Shown: piece after piece, positions 1 to 10,367 of the stretch
Layout of the letters: the number at the start of each line of letters is the position of its first letter
How positions within the stretch are numbered: the stretch's first letter is position 1
Position numbers and translations under genes: made by a program
Assembly: GCA_012845835.1 (NCBI GenBank)
Contig: JABAKD010000002.1
Span: forward strand, 9,834,120-9,898,119
Direction of reading: 5' to 3'
Length of the DNA: 64,000 bases
DNA from: Undaria pinnatifida
Lineage: Eukaryota > Sar > Phaeophyceae > Laminariales > Alariaceae
The notes under the pieces: model-generated
What the model was told of the DNA's origin: nothing
The model's database searches: none
Seen by the model: the letters and a program-made list of their open reading frames with translations, nothing else

Positions 1-1
1 C

Positions 2-1324
2 CTGCTTTGCGCGCCTTCCCAATTGCTGAAGTTTGGTGCTTTTCTTTTAGTGTTGCATGTTCGCGCTGTTCCCCATGCACGGTTTCAGGTGGTTGTGGTT
101 TTCCAAGCGTGGTTCGAGGCGTTAGCCTTTTCTCTTCCTTGTGCTTCTTCCTCGTCCCCGGAAGTTGCCGCGGCGTTGGATACCTTCGGAGGCGACGGGT
201 GGGAAGCGGTCGAGAATATCTTGCAAGGTCAACGAGTACGCACATCGGCGGGGCTCGGGGTGGAGGCGGGGGTGGGGGCGGAGTGGCAGGGGACAGGGGG
301 GGCGGAGCGTCGACACTCGGACCGGATGTCCACGGAAGCTCTGGGTCGAGTTGGGGTTGGGATTGGAGCTGGGATTGCGTTTGGCATTGGGACTGGGGGG
401 GTGACCGAGGGGGAAGGAGCGAGTGGGTCACACAAACGTCCAGCCATGGAAGGAGGCGTTGAGTTTATTGGGGTTCGGGAGGCTGGGAGCAGCAAACGTC
501 CGGCCTGGGGGGGGGGGGGCGTTGGGGTAGCCGAGTTTAGAGGTGGCGGGAGCAGCAGACATGGTGGGGGCGTTGGGGTGATGGCCGGGGGTGGCAGCCG
601 CAGACGTTCAACGATGGGAGGGAGCGTTGGCGGCTCTTCTGACGGAGTGGGGGGCGAGGAGCAGTCGGCTATGAGAATGGACGGTAGAAGGTCTTCCGAT
701 AGAGCGACGGCGGCGGGTCAGTGGCCAGCAAGGACGGACGTTAGAGGAGGATCTTCAGATGGAGGGGGGGGGGGAGCTCAGTCATTGAGGTCGGTTGGCA
801 GGTGGTCTCCGGAGGGGGCGGGGGTGAGGGGGGAACACCGTTCGCCAAGTGTGGGCGCCAGAAGCTCTTACGATGGAGGTGGAAGTTTCGACCAATCAGC
901 AAGGATGAGGGTCGAGCGGTTTTTTGACGGAGGACGAAATGGGGACCAGCCGGTGGAAATGCATTTGGGAGGGCACGCGGATGGGATCAGGGACGTGAAA
1001 CAGGCAGCAGGGGTGGAGGAGGGTGTGGTTGGGGGGGGTATCGGACAGGCGATGGGAGGACACGGGGGGGCGGTTGGGGTGGGCTTCGGGCAGGCAAGGC
1101 CGAGAGTAAGGGTGAGAGTGAGGGATGCTCCGGCGAAGCACCGGGCGATCTCGGAATTCTTGCGGCGGGTGCTGGCGGTGGCCGTCGGAGCGGCGGACGG
1201 TCGGCTGACCTCTGCGCCGGAGTTCTTGAAGTCGGCTTTGTTCGACGAAAATCTGAGCGCCGGCACGAGGCTAAGAGAGTTGGGGGAAGCTGTGGGTTAC
1301 TACCACGAGGTGATGATTTTTTAA
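2..1324 (+). CDS. 3' part of a Gly/Arg/Ser-rich hypothetical protein, open at the left window edge
   Basis: One frame stays open from the first bases of the window to TAA at 1322-1324, about 440 codons. No ATG occurs in roughly the first 100 codons, so the start lies upstream or in an earlier exon. Three zones can be seen. The N-terminal stretch of about 75 residues is mixed and partly hydrophobic. A long Gly/Ser/Arg-rich middle carries loose repeats of the type SSDGGGG and SFDGGRNGDQ. The C-terminal stretch of about 65 residues is ordered and helix-like, containing RAISEFLRRVLAVAV and LREL. Codon third positions in the two ends are strongly GC-rich, as in the exon at 5796-6419, which supports translation. 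I recognise no family. The middle is purine-rich with G runs, so its exact frame could be affected by sequencing error. It may be a last exon, since no donor is needed before the stop. Confidence 0.5.
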   Translation: MLCAPSQLLKFGAFLLVLHVRAVPHARFQVVVVFQAWFEALAFSLPCASSSSPEVAAALDTFGGDGWEAVENILQGQRVRTSAGLGVEAGVGAEWQGTGGAERRHSDRMSTEALGRVGVGIGAGIAFGIGTGGVTEGEGASGSHKRPAMEGGVEFIGVREAGSSKRPAWGGGGVGVAEFRGGGSSRHGGGVGVMAGGGSRRRSTMGGSVGGSSDGVGGEEQSAMRMDGRRSSDRATAAGQWPARTDVRGGSSDGGGGGAQSLRSVGRWSPEGAGVRGEHRSPSVGARSSYDGGGSFDQSARMRVERFFDGGRNGDQPVEMHLGGHADGIRDVKQAAGVEEGVVGGGIGQAMGGHGGAVGVGFGQARPRVRVRVRDAPAKHRAISEFLRRVLAVAVGAADGRLTSAPEFLKSALFDENLSAGTRLRELGEAVGYYHEVMIF

Positions 1325-1640
1325 TTCCCGCATGTAGGTACACACCACATTTTTAGTTTTTTTGTCACGAGCGAAGCGAGCTGCTGATTTTTCATGGCCA
1401 CCAAAGCTGTAGGGGTGTTTTTATTGACAGCAGTAGCGAAGCGAGTGTTTTTTTCTTGTACAGCCGCCTCGGGCATAGAGCCCTATTTGTTTATTTGCTA
1501 GCAAAACGAGTCGCCGTTTTTCACTCCCGCCTACGCTTGTATGGGCCTTTTATTTCCAGCAAAGTAGGTTTGCTAATTTACCAGAAGGCCTATGCTCTAG
1601 GGGAATTCTTATTTACGGGCGAATGGAGGTGTTAATTTAC
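1325..1640. repeat. 3' flank with recurring GCGAAGCGAG motif
   Basis: Downstream of the stop codon, T-rich DNA carries GCGAAGCGAG at 1371-1380 and 1436-1445 and a related AGCAAAACGAG near 1500, each followed by a T-rich run. This gives a loose period of about 65-75 bp. It may be 3' UTR or a decayed tandem repeat. No coding signal is seen. Confidence 0.3.
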
Positions 1641-1699
1641 ACGACCTCCTCCAATGCGGGGTCCTTTTTGAGCTCGGCGAAGCCGCAGATCGCATACAA

Positions 1700-1942
1700 G
1701 GTAGAAACGACCAGGTCTTTTCGCGGGTCAGATCAATTCTCGCGGGTCGGATCGTGTCGGTGTGACCCGGCTCGACCCGTGATACTTGACAATCTCCTGA
1801 CCCGACTCGACCCGATCGCCTAACAATTTGAACACCACCTGACCCGACCCGGCCCGGCCCGACTCGACCCACGAGGTTTTGAAAACCACATGGTCCGACC
1901 CATGGGCCGGATCGTGACCCGTCAGGAGCCCTGGAAATTATG
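1700..1942. mobile_element. GGGTC-family palindromic repeat, copy 1
   Basis: The element is rich in GGGTC and its complement GACCC. The left half reads GGTCTTTTCGCGGGTC and the right half GACCCGTCAGGAGCCCTGG, so the ends are roughly inverted. The same architecture and internal phrases (GGAGGTTTTCAAAACC-like) recur at 4148-4250, 9425-9670 and 20019-20235. It is probably a short non-autonomous element of about 230 bp. Confidence 0.55.
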
Positions 1943-2063
1943 AACCCGGTGATCCGACGGAAAATCCGTGGTTCTTGTTTTTGTGGGCTTTCCTCCTTTA
2001 TACCTGTCCGCCGCCAGCGCACACAGTTGACAGTACAAGGAGTTCCTAGCGAGACCTACTATG

Positions 2064-2275
2064 CAGTAGGAGGCTTCCAACAAGGCGGTATCCCACATAA
2101 TGCGGTATCCCCATATAAGGCGGTATCCCCATATAAGGCGGTCAAAATCGCTTCGCGCGGCCGGGGAATTGCACTCCTATACTGGAATGAATAAGGCGAC
2201 TTCCCCCGATAAGGCGGTCACGTTGCTCTGGCACACCGCCGCCTTACCGAGGCCCCCTATATAGTGCGGTACCGC
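2064..2275. mobile_element. MITE-2 element, copy a
   Basis: The left end CAGTAGGAGGCTTCCAACAA is followed by AAGGCGGT. The right part carries ACCGCCGCCTTACCG then GGCCCCCTATATAGTGCGG. These are imperfect inverted ends matching the better copy at 4313-4679. Inside, ATAAGGCGGTATCCCC repeats in tandem near 2095-2145. No coding capacity is seen. Confidence 0.5.
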
Positions 2276-2475
2276 TTTTTTTTCAACAAGCAACCGATCG
2301 AACCTAATCAACCAATATAGGCATCGTCCGTAACCAGTCGCCTTTCTCTCGTACACGGTGTGCCTCGCCCATTTTCTGGAAGGTAGTGATATCTGCTGCC
2401 ATTTTCGGTGCTACGAAACGCGCAAGCTAACAACTGACAACACACGTCGATATGCCGAACAGCATAACTTCCACC

Positions 2476-2865
2476 TGTTAATGATCCTTTCTCCTTTGTT
2501 TTTGTTTTTTTGTGTGTCGATTAATAGTCCTCTCTCCTTTGTTTTGTTTTTTTGTGTCGGTTAATGGTCCTTCCTTCTTTTCGGTCGTGTCGATTTCTAG
2601 CCCTTTCTCCTTTGTTTCTTTTTTTGTGTCGATTAATAGCCCTTTTTCCTTGGGTTTTTTTTCGTGTGTCGATTAATAGTCCTTCCTCCTTTTTTGTGTG
2701 TGTGTCGATTACTAGTCCTTTCTTTATTTTTTGTGTGTCGATTATGGTCCTTTCTCCTTTGTTTTTGTTTTTGCTTGTGTCGATTAATAATCCTTTCTCC
2801 TTTGGTTTTGTTTTTTTGTGTCGATTAATAGTCCTTTCTTTCTCATTTTTTGTGTTGCTGTGCAG
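2476..2865. repeat. T-rich minisatellite, unit about 45 bp
   Basis: About nine diverged units have the core GTGTCGATTAATAGTCC followed by TTTCTCCTTTG and a T/G run. Unit length varies because of the T runs. Open frames through this block on both strands are repetitive and unsupported. Confidence 0.8.
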
Positions 2866-3129
2866 TTCAAAGTGGTGAGCATCGCGAAAGGTCTGGGCGC
2901 AGAAGGGCATGACCGCTATCAACACGCAAGTAAGTGCACAACAAAAACGGCGAGCGCCTTGTTTTTTGCTCCTCTTGCGCTAATTATTTTGTGTGATTTC
3001 CCCCCCTACACGTTGTTACACCTATACATGCCCTCTATGCATGCCCTCTATGCATGCCCTCTCCTCTTAATCTTACTCCAAGTTCGTAGTGTTTGTTTAC
3101 AGTTTTCGCCAAAGGCTATTTCTATATAT
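2866..3129. other. Non-coding spacer with a small TGCATGCCCTCTA tandem
   Basis: No gene is seen. A 14-bp unit, ATGCATGCCCTCT, occurs three times near 3028-3064. The flank is T-rich. Confidence 0.4.
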
Positions 3130-3525
3130 TGACACGCGCTATCGAAGTATCACACGTAGCTTGCAAAGCTGATTTTTTCGATCAAATCCCTTTGAGGTCC
3201 TGAAATGTTTTTTTTAATTTATTTTTTTATATATAACTGATGCATTTCCTTCCACAGCTGTCAGATTTTGTCCCCCTCAAAAACGGGTTTTATAGTTTTC
3301 CGCGCACAGACTGACTTACATCACAGACTGACTTACATCACCCTGTTGACTCGGATAGCTACACTGTAGTTGCAAGGGGAGTCGCCGACCTATATATTTA
3401 ACGAGGACACACAACCCGTAATACGCGCGATCGGAACATCACACACGACTTGCGAAGATGAGTTTCGACAAAATCCTCGATCTCACAGCTGGAGTGTATT
3501 TTCATTTGAATATATATATTTTGAG
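3130..3525 (+). mobile_element. Family D element, copy 1, with a partial copy before it
   Basis: The core runs from CAGCTGTCAGATTTTG (3255) to TCGATCTCACAGCTG (ending 3491), so the termini are short inverted repeats around CAGCTG. AT-rich flanks are shared with the other copies and extend it to about 3205-3525. Copies lie inverted at 25025-25300 and direct at 33425-33690, all about 80% alike by eye. A fragment of the same 3' end (CTTGCAAAGCTGATTTTTTC) precedes it at 3134-3190. It appears non-coding. Confidence 0.65.
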
Positions 3526-4147
3526 TAAGCTATTAACTCGCCTGGGATGGTGGCTGCTACTTGCCGGGTTGCTTGCGCGGTGACTAGTGGCCAATTGTTT
3601 CGCGGCTAATGGTTTGCTCTTCCGTTTTTTTGTAAGAGTGTCTCCCCCCATTCCAACGCGTGACACCAATACCGGGGGAGTTGACGCGAACCACTTTCCG
3701 ACGGGGTAGGGTTGCAACTTGTGATTACAACACAACTTTCTTTTTCAACACATGTCGTGCCCTCTCTTTACTTTCGCGCTGCTGCAAGATATGCCCGGCC
3801 CACAATTAACCCGTACACACCGGTAGCTTGCGCTGCTGGAGTAGCAACGGGGACCGCCAGTAGGGACGGCTCGCGCTATCGCTACCACGGGAACCGAAGG
3901 GTACGCCAGAAAACCTGCCGGATTGCGAATGCAATATTGAGTTAAATTGACACACGACGTGTATGAAAATACGTGAAAGCGTGGTGAGGTTGAACTTTTT
4001 TTTTTCCCCATCCGCTGGAGGATAAAAAAAAGTAAACTCGAATTCCAAGCGGTCTGTCCGAAAAAAGCTGGGCTGTTTCCCGGGCCATGAGCCGGCTCGC
4101 ACGCCGGTTCAGGTTTTGAACAGCTCGTGGATCGAGTAGGGTGGGGC
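3526..4147. other. Unassigned spacer
   Basis: No supported gene. A segment at about 3995-4045 (CCCATCCGCTGGAGGAT flanked by T and A runs) is the inverse of one at about 39930-39975, so it is a piece of a dispersed repeat. Confidence 0.35.
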
Positions 4148-4250
4148 AAAGGGGCTGTTCGAAAATCTCACGGGTCGGGTCGGGTCGGATGGGGTCATCA
4201 TGACGGGATCCGACCCGCGAGAAGAGATCCGGCCCATGAAAAGCCTTGGA
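4148..4250. mobile_element. GGGTC-family repeat, copy 2 (short)
   Basis: CACGGGTCGGGTCGGGTCGG is followed by GGATCCGACCCGCGAGAAG and CCATGAAAAGCC. The last phrase also ends the copy at 9425-9670. This copy is about half the length of the others. Confidence 0.5.
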
Positions 4251-4312
4251 GAAAAGAGTGTAGTGCTATTGGGGTTCACTGGAATTTGACCCACGTTTTT
4301 TGGACCACAACA

Positions 4313-4679
4313 CAGTAGTACTGAGGCCTATACAAGACGGTTAGAATACGGCGGCCACCCGCTATAAGGCGGTTGAAATCGAATTTGGGACCACAATACA
4401 GTAGTAGTGGGGCCTATACAAGGCGGTTCGAATACGGCGGCCACCCGTTAGAGGGCGATTGCAAACAAATTTGACCCACTTTGGGAACACAATACAGTAG
4501 CAGTGGGGCCTATACAAGGCGGTTAGAACATGGCGGCCACCCGTTATAGGGCGGTTGAAGTCGGTTGACACGACTGCTGTAACTCTGAACAGTTGCCTAT
4601 ATTTGCGAAGGTCGCCTCTCGATATAGGGCGGCCAACATAATTTTTGCACTATACCGCCTTATATAGGCCCTCCTACTG
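4313..4679. mobile_element. MITE-2 element, copy b, with triplicated left end
   Basis: The left end CAGTAGTACTGAGGCCTATA leads to an AAGACGGT/AAGGCGGT motif. The right end ACCGCCTTATATAGGCCC runs into CTCCTACTG and is its inverted counterpart. The left-end module (CAGTAG, GGGGCCTATACAAGGCGG, CGGCGGCCACCCG) occurs three times at a spacing of about 90-100 bp (near 4313, 4400 and 4496), so the element is internally expanded. It directly abuts the family E copy that follows. Confidence 0.65.
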
Positions 4680-4905
4680 AATTAATTTTTTTTCACAATG
4701 GTTTCTGAATGATGGGGCTCCTTTGGAGTCCCCGAACCCCTCCCTATACTAAAACGAAGTAATTTTGTCGAAAAAACGGGTTTCCAGTTGTACCGCGTTA
4801 ACCCCGAAATCGTCAGGATGTTGATTTCTTGCTTTGCAGGATTTTTTTTTTTTGTGTACCTGTAGACGATGGGATTTTTCATCCGGCTGCAGTTTCACTT
4901 TTCTC
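4680..4905 (-). mobile_element. Family E MITE, left-truncated copy
   Basis: Shared phrases with the full copies are GGGGCTCC with a following CCCCGAACCCC, a GTCGAAAAAACGGG stretch, CGCGTTAACCC, and GATGGGATTTTTCATCC. The copy has the same orientation as 17228-17594. The GTGCTACG terminus is missing at the junction with the MITE-2 element. Confidence 0.55.
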
Positions 4906-5264
4906 AAAATCAGTCGTTTCCTCAGAAGTCATAGAGCTCATCAGGTTATGAGCCTCGAAACACAACGGTGATTTCGCCTCTACAGTAGCATGTGGACAGA
5001 GGTATCCATATCCGTGCTTGATGTCAGAGAACGATATGTTTTTACATACGATAAGAAGGGGTCACATTTCGGAATTCAAGTAAATTATACTCTTTACGAT
5101 TTTTTCAGTCTTGACTAGTCTCTTGAAGCCAACAACTACATCCCTCCACCTTCCTCCTACTGTATGTTAACGCCACCCTGTGCGCTCCGTTTCATTTTGA
5201 CTACAACATCGAGCATCCTATTACCTTCTGCGGCGGTAACGTCGGGAGAAGGGCAAGTTAGGCT
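4906..5264. other. Unassigned spacer
   Basis: No open frame of convincing composition, no RNA gene and no repeat from the families named here. Confidence 0.35.
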
Positions 5265-5425
5265 TGTGACGGACGGCCGTCTAAACGTATTGAACCATTT
5301 TTTAGTGTAATCGACGGCCCGTCTAGACCTCATGTACTAATTTGAACCCGGGAGAGTGACGGACGGCCGTCCAGACGTACTTTTTTTATTAATAGTATGG
5401 AATCCCCTACATAGTGACGGACGGC
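5265..5425. repeat. Tandem TGACGGACGGCCGTC palindromic repeat
   Basis: The self-complementary core GACGGACGGCCGTC appears near 5269 and 5358. Diverged versions lie near 5311 (CGACGGCCCGTC) and 5416 (GACGGACGGCGCCC). Each is followed by AGAC or ATAC-like text, giving about four units at 40-60-bp spacing. Confidence 0.6.
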
Positions 5426-5498
5426 GCCCAAAACAGCCGTCTCCTGACATGCTTGTTGTGATGTGCGTCAGGGTTAGGGCTGTCTAGCCGTACTGCAC

Positions 5499-5685
5499 AG
5501 TAGTGGCTCCTACATAGTGCCGGCCTGGGTCGGCGGGAAAACAGCGGCACCATAGCGGCACCTGGTACTTGCCACTGCTGTTTTTTCCCCATATGAATGT
5601 ATGTTCCCGGCAATTTCACAGGCACTATATAGCGGGAAACCGGCACTACTCAACCGGCATTATACAGAGGGGCCACTGCGCTACT
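5499..5685. mobile_element. MITE-1 element, copy a
   Basis: The left end AGTAGTGGCTCCTACATAGT followed by GCCGG is matched in inverse by CCGGCATTATACAGAGGGGC followed by CACTGCGCTACT at the right. The inside has several ACCGGCACTA and TAGTGCCGG cores. It probably lies in the intron before the exon at 5796. Related copies are at 10006-10206, 30029-30225 and the right edge of the window. Confidence 0.65.
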
Positions 5686-5795
5686 GCTGTAGCTTACAAA
5701 ATAGTGTACAATATACGAAAATAAATGTTGCTTTGACGACCCCACCCACAACTGCCACCTCCCTGATGTGTTTGTTTTGGCATCCTTCTCCTGCA

Positions 5796-6419
5796 GTGCG
5801 TCAAGTCCGAGCAGGCGTCGGCTTCGGAGCGGCGGAGCACTCCGTTAAGGCGCTGCAGATCGCCCTCTCCGACAACGGCCTGGGGGGTAAACCGGACGAG
5901 CACGGCAAGCTGCCCGGCTACAAAATCTCCTTCAACTTCTCCCGACCTCCGAGACCCCCCGGGTCGGGCCACCCCAACTCTGGGTCGGCCCGCGGCATGT
6001 ACCTCGCCGCGCACGGACCTCCGGAAGCAAACAAGAAGGATGACCACGATGAAGATTGCTGCGAAAAGTTTGGCGGCTTGGGCAAGTGCCCCCAGCTCGC
6101 GGGGGTGAATATTGTTACCCTCCCCCGCGGTGAGATCGTGAGCCACGGGAAAGTGGGGAAGAAGCACCAGCACCCGCCTGCCGTTGAAGGTGTGGCGCTC
6201 GACACGCACGCGTTCGCGACCGGCCTGATGGGCGAGCTGGAAAACGCCTCTATAAATCGGCGCACGTGCGATTTGGCGGTGGTTGATGCCCCCGGGCATT
6301 CTAAGCACCGCCTTGCCGTTTGCTGCGCGGAGGTATGGGAGTGCGGGCGGTGCTTTTGCGCTACGCCTCTGATGCGGTCGTTCGACGCTCTCGGTAGACT
6401 GCGCCTGACGCGCCTGTGA
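5796..6419 (+). CDS. Terminal coding exon of an unrecognised gene
   Basis: A classic acceptor (pyrimidine-rich CATCCTTCTCCTGCAG) ends at 5795, and an open frame then runs about 207 codons to TGA at 6417-6419. Nearly all third positions in this frame are G or C, which is the strongest coding signal in the window. The opposite-strand frame lacks this. The protein begins VRAGVGFGAAEHSVKALQIA. It continues through a Pro-rich turn (PRPPGSGHP), a charged KKDDHDEDCCEK patch and a Cys-rich tail (CCAEVWECGRCFC). No membrane segment or known catalytic motif is evident, and I recognise no family. Upstream exons must lie beyond the MITE at 5499-5685; I could not place them. The last 40 codons are less biased, so the true end may be an earlier donor. 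Confidence 0.6.
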   Translation: MRQVRAGVGFGAAEHSVKALQIALSDNGLGGKPDEHGKLPGYKISFNFSRPPRPPGSGHPNSGSARGMYLAAHGPPEANKKDDHDEDCCEKFGGLGKCPQLAGVNIVTLPRGEIVSHGKVGKKHQHPPAVEGVALDTHAFATGLMGELENASINRRTCDLAVVDAPGHSKHRLAVCCAEVWECGRCFCATPLMRSFDALGRLRLTRL

Positions 6420-6449
6420 ATTTCATGCTGTAGGCGCCCGATTTTGCGT

Positions 6450-9310
6450 TGTGTTCTGCTGTTAATCCATTCAGCGCTGTGAACCGATCCCGCGCTGTCT
6501 GCGCCTGTTAAGTATGCACCATTGCAAATGAGCTAGCACTCAGCTGACTGCTAGCTCAGTGGTTTTGGTGTACTTCTAACAGCGTGTGGTGCCGTGCTGC
6601 GAAACGATTCTGCGGTGTCTACATCTATGAACCGATTCCGCGTTGTGGACGTCTGCCAGCACACTTGGTGTTGTGAACCGATTTGGTGTTGTCAATGACC
6701 GATTCCGCGCTGTGAACCGACTCAGCGTGTTTGTACGCCTTGTGGACCGATTGCGCACTGTAAACCAATGCCGTGTCGTGAACTGATTGCGCGCTGTCTA
6801 CATTAGTGAGCCGATTCCGCGTTGTCTACGCCTTGAGAACTGATTCCGCACTGTGAACCGATTCGGTGTGGTCTGCGCCTTGTGGACCAATTAGGAGATC
6901 CGATTCGCTGTTGTCGTCGACCGAGTTTGTGCTTTGAACCTATTCAGCACTGTAAACTGATTCAGTGTTGGGTGCGCCTTGTGAACTGATGTGGTGTTGT
7001 GAGCCGATTCGGTGCTGTTTACGTCTTGTGGACCCATTCCGTGGTGTTAGTCGATTAGGTGCTGTAAACCTATTCGGTGCTGTCTACGTCTTGTGGGCCG
7101 ATTGCGGATTGAACCGATTCCGTGTTGTGAACCGATTTGATGCTCTAAACCAAATCCGTGTCGTGTACGCGTTGTGAACGCATTCCGCGCTTCGAGCCGA
7201 TTAGATGCTGTGTACGTCTTGTGGACGGATCGCGCGATGTGAGCCGACTGCGTGTTACGAGCGGATCGCGCGTCGTCTACGCCTGATGGACCGATTCCGC
7301 GTTGTGAACCGATTCGGTGTTATCTACGCCTCGTGGAACGATTGCGCGCTGTGAATCGATTCCGTGCGCTGCGAACCGATTTAGTGTTGTCGATGCCTTG
7401 CGGACCCATTCCGCGCTGTGAACCGATAGTGCGTTGTAACCCAATTCCGCGTTGTCTATCTCGTAAACCAATTCCGTGCTCCGATTTCGCAGAGTCTGCA
7501 CCCTGTGGGCCGATCCTATGTTGTCGTTAAGCCGTAAGGATCGATTCTGCGTTTTTGTTGTGCCTTATGGACCGATTCCGCGTGATCTATGCCTGAGAAC
7601 CGGTCCCGCATTCTGCTTTTATTTTGAATCGATTCCGTGTTTTCTATCTCTGTGAACCGATTCCGCGCTTCGATTCCGCATGGTCTACGCCTGTGGAACG
7701 ATTTAGCGTTGTGGACCGTCTATGCCTTGCCTTGTGGACCGATTCCGCGCTGTCTGCTTTTGTTGTGAACCGATTCTGCTTTGTTTGCATTCAATGTGAA
7801 TTGATTCCGCGTTTTCTATCGCTGTGAACGATTCCGCCCTCCGATTCCGCCGTGCATACCGCTCTGTGGATCGATTCTGCGTTGTTTAGGTATTGTGGAC
7901 CGATTCCGCGTTGTTTACTGGTATGCCATTAAGACCGATTCCGCGTGGCCCATGCCTGTGAACAGGTTTCGCTTCCTGCTTGAATTTTAGGCCGATTCCA
8001 GGTTTCTTTATCTGTGAACCGATTCCGCGCTCCGATTCCGCAGTGTCTGCGCCCTGCTTCTGCATAGTTTATGCCCGGTAGACCAAAAATTATGCGTTGT
8101 CTGCATTTCTTGTGAACCGCAAACGTGTATGCCCTGTGGACCGAAGTTGCGGTGTCTAACTTTAAGGTGAACCGACTTCGTGTTGTCTATGCGTGCGAAC
8201 TGACTCCGCGTTGCGAACCGCGTTGTATATGGCCTGTGGGCCCATCCCGCGTTGTTTTAAGCCTTGTGGGCCTATTCTGCGTTGTTGATGCGCTTAAGAC
8301 AGATTCCCCATTGTCCAAGCTGTATGGTCGACGCTGCGTTGCTAATATTCTGTGGACCGAATCTGCGTTATTTAATTAAGCCCTTTAGACCGATTTTGTT
8401 TTTTTCGCATTTTGTGTGAACCGATTCCGAGCTCCAATTACACGGTGTTGTGCCTTTGGAGACTATTCGGTCTTTGTGTTGTCCACACCTTGTGGGCCGG
8501 CTCTTCGTTTTGCATGCTCTGTGGATCCTTTCCGCGGTGTGGGTTCCTCGTGGATCAATGCTGCGTTGTTTATGCCCTGTGGACCGATTCCGCGTTGTTT
8601 AAGCTTTGTGGGCCTATTCTGCGTTTTTTGCATTGTGGACTGAGGATGGGTTGATTGCGTTTATGTTAAACCGATTCTGCGTCGTCTATCCGAGTGGTTC
8701 GATTTTGCGCTCCGACTCTGCGCTCTGAATCCGCGTTGCCTACGCCCTGTGGACCAACTCTGCATTGCTTATGCCTTGTGGAGCGATTGAGCGTGGTCTA
8801 TTTATTTTTTTCGAGTCCGTTGTCTGCATGTGTTGCGAACCGATTCCGCGTTTTCTATCGCTATGGACCGATTCTGCTCTTTGAATTATGAATTGCCTGC
8901 ACCCTGTGGACCGATCATTCGTTGTTCATGCCTTGTGAACCGAATATGCGTCGTTTACGCCCTGCGGACCAATCTCTTTTGTCTGCATTTATTGTTAACC
9001 GGTTTCGCGTTTGTCTATCCGTGTGACTTGATTCCGCGCTCCGATTCCGCGCTCTGGTTCCGCGCTCCGATTCCGCGATGTGTATGAGTTGTGGGGTGAT
9101 TCAGAGTTATCTACCCCTTGTAGGCCGATTTTACGTTTTGTGTATGCCTTCAGAACCGATTTGGTGTTCTGCATTTATTGTGAACCGATTCCGCGTTGTC
9201 TATCTCTGAGAACCGATTCCGCGCTCCGATTCCGCATGGTCTATGCCAGTGAATTTGTTCAGCGTTGTGGACCGATTCAGCGCGGTTTGTTTTATGCCTG
9301 TAAATCGATT
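6450..9310. repeat. Decayed minisatellite, core ACCGATTCCGCGTTGT
   Basis: About 2.86 kb is built from the 16-bp core ACCGATTCCGCGTTGT and variants (for example CCGATTCGGTGTT). Cores are spaced either about 18 bp apart (joined by GAA) or about 30 bp apart (joined by CTACGCCTTGTGG). More than 80 cores are visible and most differ from one another, so the array is old. A run of apparent peptides of the type RTDSALSTPCGPIPRC is only the translation of the repeat. The array begins about 30 bp after the exon ending at 6419. Confidence 0.85.
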
Positions 9311-9424
9311 CTACATTTTTCTTTAGCCCGTAGCAGGCCAGTCGCACCTTCTGCTTGGGTATATTTTTTTTGTCTGCTTGCGGCCAAGGGGGTGTCCTGC
9401 CATGAACCTGTTCATCCTTGAACA

Positions 9425-9670
9425 CCCTATCTCGAAATTTCCAAGTTTTTCACGGGTCATGACCCGACCCGCGGGTCGGGGACGACCCGCGGGTCGGGGC
9501 CGGAGGTTTTCAAAACCTCGCGGGTCGAGTCGGATCGGGTCAGGAGGTGTTCGAAATATCACGGTTCGGGTCGGGTCGGGTCGGGCCAATAGGTGTTATG
9601 ATCGCACGGGGTCGGGTCGGATCACCCTGGCCCGCGAAAAAATGACGCGATCCATGAAAAGCCCTGGAAA
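9425..9670. mobile_element. GGGTC-family repeat, copy 3
   Basis: The left end CCAAGTTTTTCACGGGTC and right end GATCCATGAAAAGCCCTGGA are imperfect inverted repeats. The inside is GGGTCGGGTCGGGTCGGG-type with GGTTTTCAAAACC, itself a perfect short palindrome. This is the most complete copy. Confidence 0.6.
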
Positions 9671-10005
9671 ATACTATAGAGGGTCCAAGTACCCCTACAT
9701 GGTATCTATACTTTGTGCTCGCGGTTTCCCTATGGGTATTTTTTTTTTTTCGGGGATTTCTGTTTGGTGGAAAATAACCTGGAGGGTCAATTATTGTTGA
9801 TGTTAAATTAAAGGTATTGGGTAAGGTGTTTGACGCATCTCAGACGTAATATGTAGCCTTAGGCAAGACCGTTTGTTAATCTGTGTCGTTATACTCAACT
9901 GCGGGCACGATACCTGTTAACTTCTGTCGTCTTTTGTTTTGATGTTGGGCAAGGTACATGACCTGGTGGTGGCGACCATCGCGATGGCATTATGTACACT
10001 ACACC
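9671..10005. other. Unassigned spacer
   Basis: Nothing coding or structured recognised. Confidence 0.35.
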
Positions 10006-10206
10006 GTGGGGGTCTCTCTATGGTGCCGGTAAAATAATGCGCGTTCCCCGTACAGTGCCGGTGGAATTGCCTGGCACGAGTCGAACACGGTATACTACAG
10101 TAGACCCAGTATCAAGTATCAGTACTATATCCAATAGTGCCGGTGTCCGATATAGTGCCGGTGATGCTGGCTTGCACATACTACCGGCACAATAGGGAGA
10201 CCACCA
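10006..10206. mobile_element. MITE-1 element, copy b
   Basis: A 24-bp terminal inverted repeat (starting GTGGGGGTCTCTCTATGG on the left) differs at three positions from the right end read in inverse. Total length is 201 bp. Internal TAGTGCCGGTG motifs and a TATACTACAG stretch are present. No open frame. Confidence 0.75.
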
Positions 10207-10367
10207 CTGTACTGAGTATATACTACACCGCCCGCCGTCAAAGAAGCTGGGAGGCAGGTCTTTCGGGCGCTTCAAGGTCATTGCTAGTCTTAATACACTA
10301 GCTTTTTTGTTGTAGGCCCTGGAATATCTCTTCGGTAATTTTTGGGCAGTTGCGTTGGCTTTGTTCG

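Noticed and set aside
5694-6308. Long minus-strand frame with a hydrophobic stretch opposite the exon at 5796-6419
   Set aside because: Third-position GC bias and the acceptor support the plus strand; the minus frame is a by-product of that bias.
6965-9421. Series of Cys/Pro/Leu-rich frames
   Set aside because: They translate the CCGATTCCGCG minisatellite and share the same peptide phrases in every frame.
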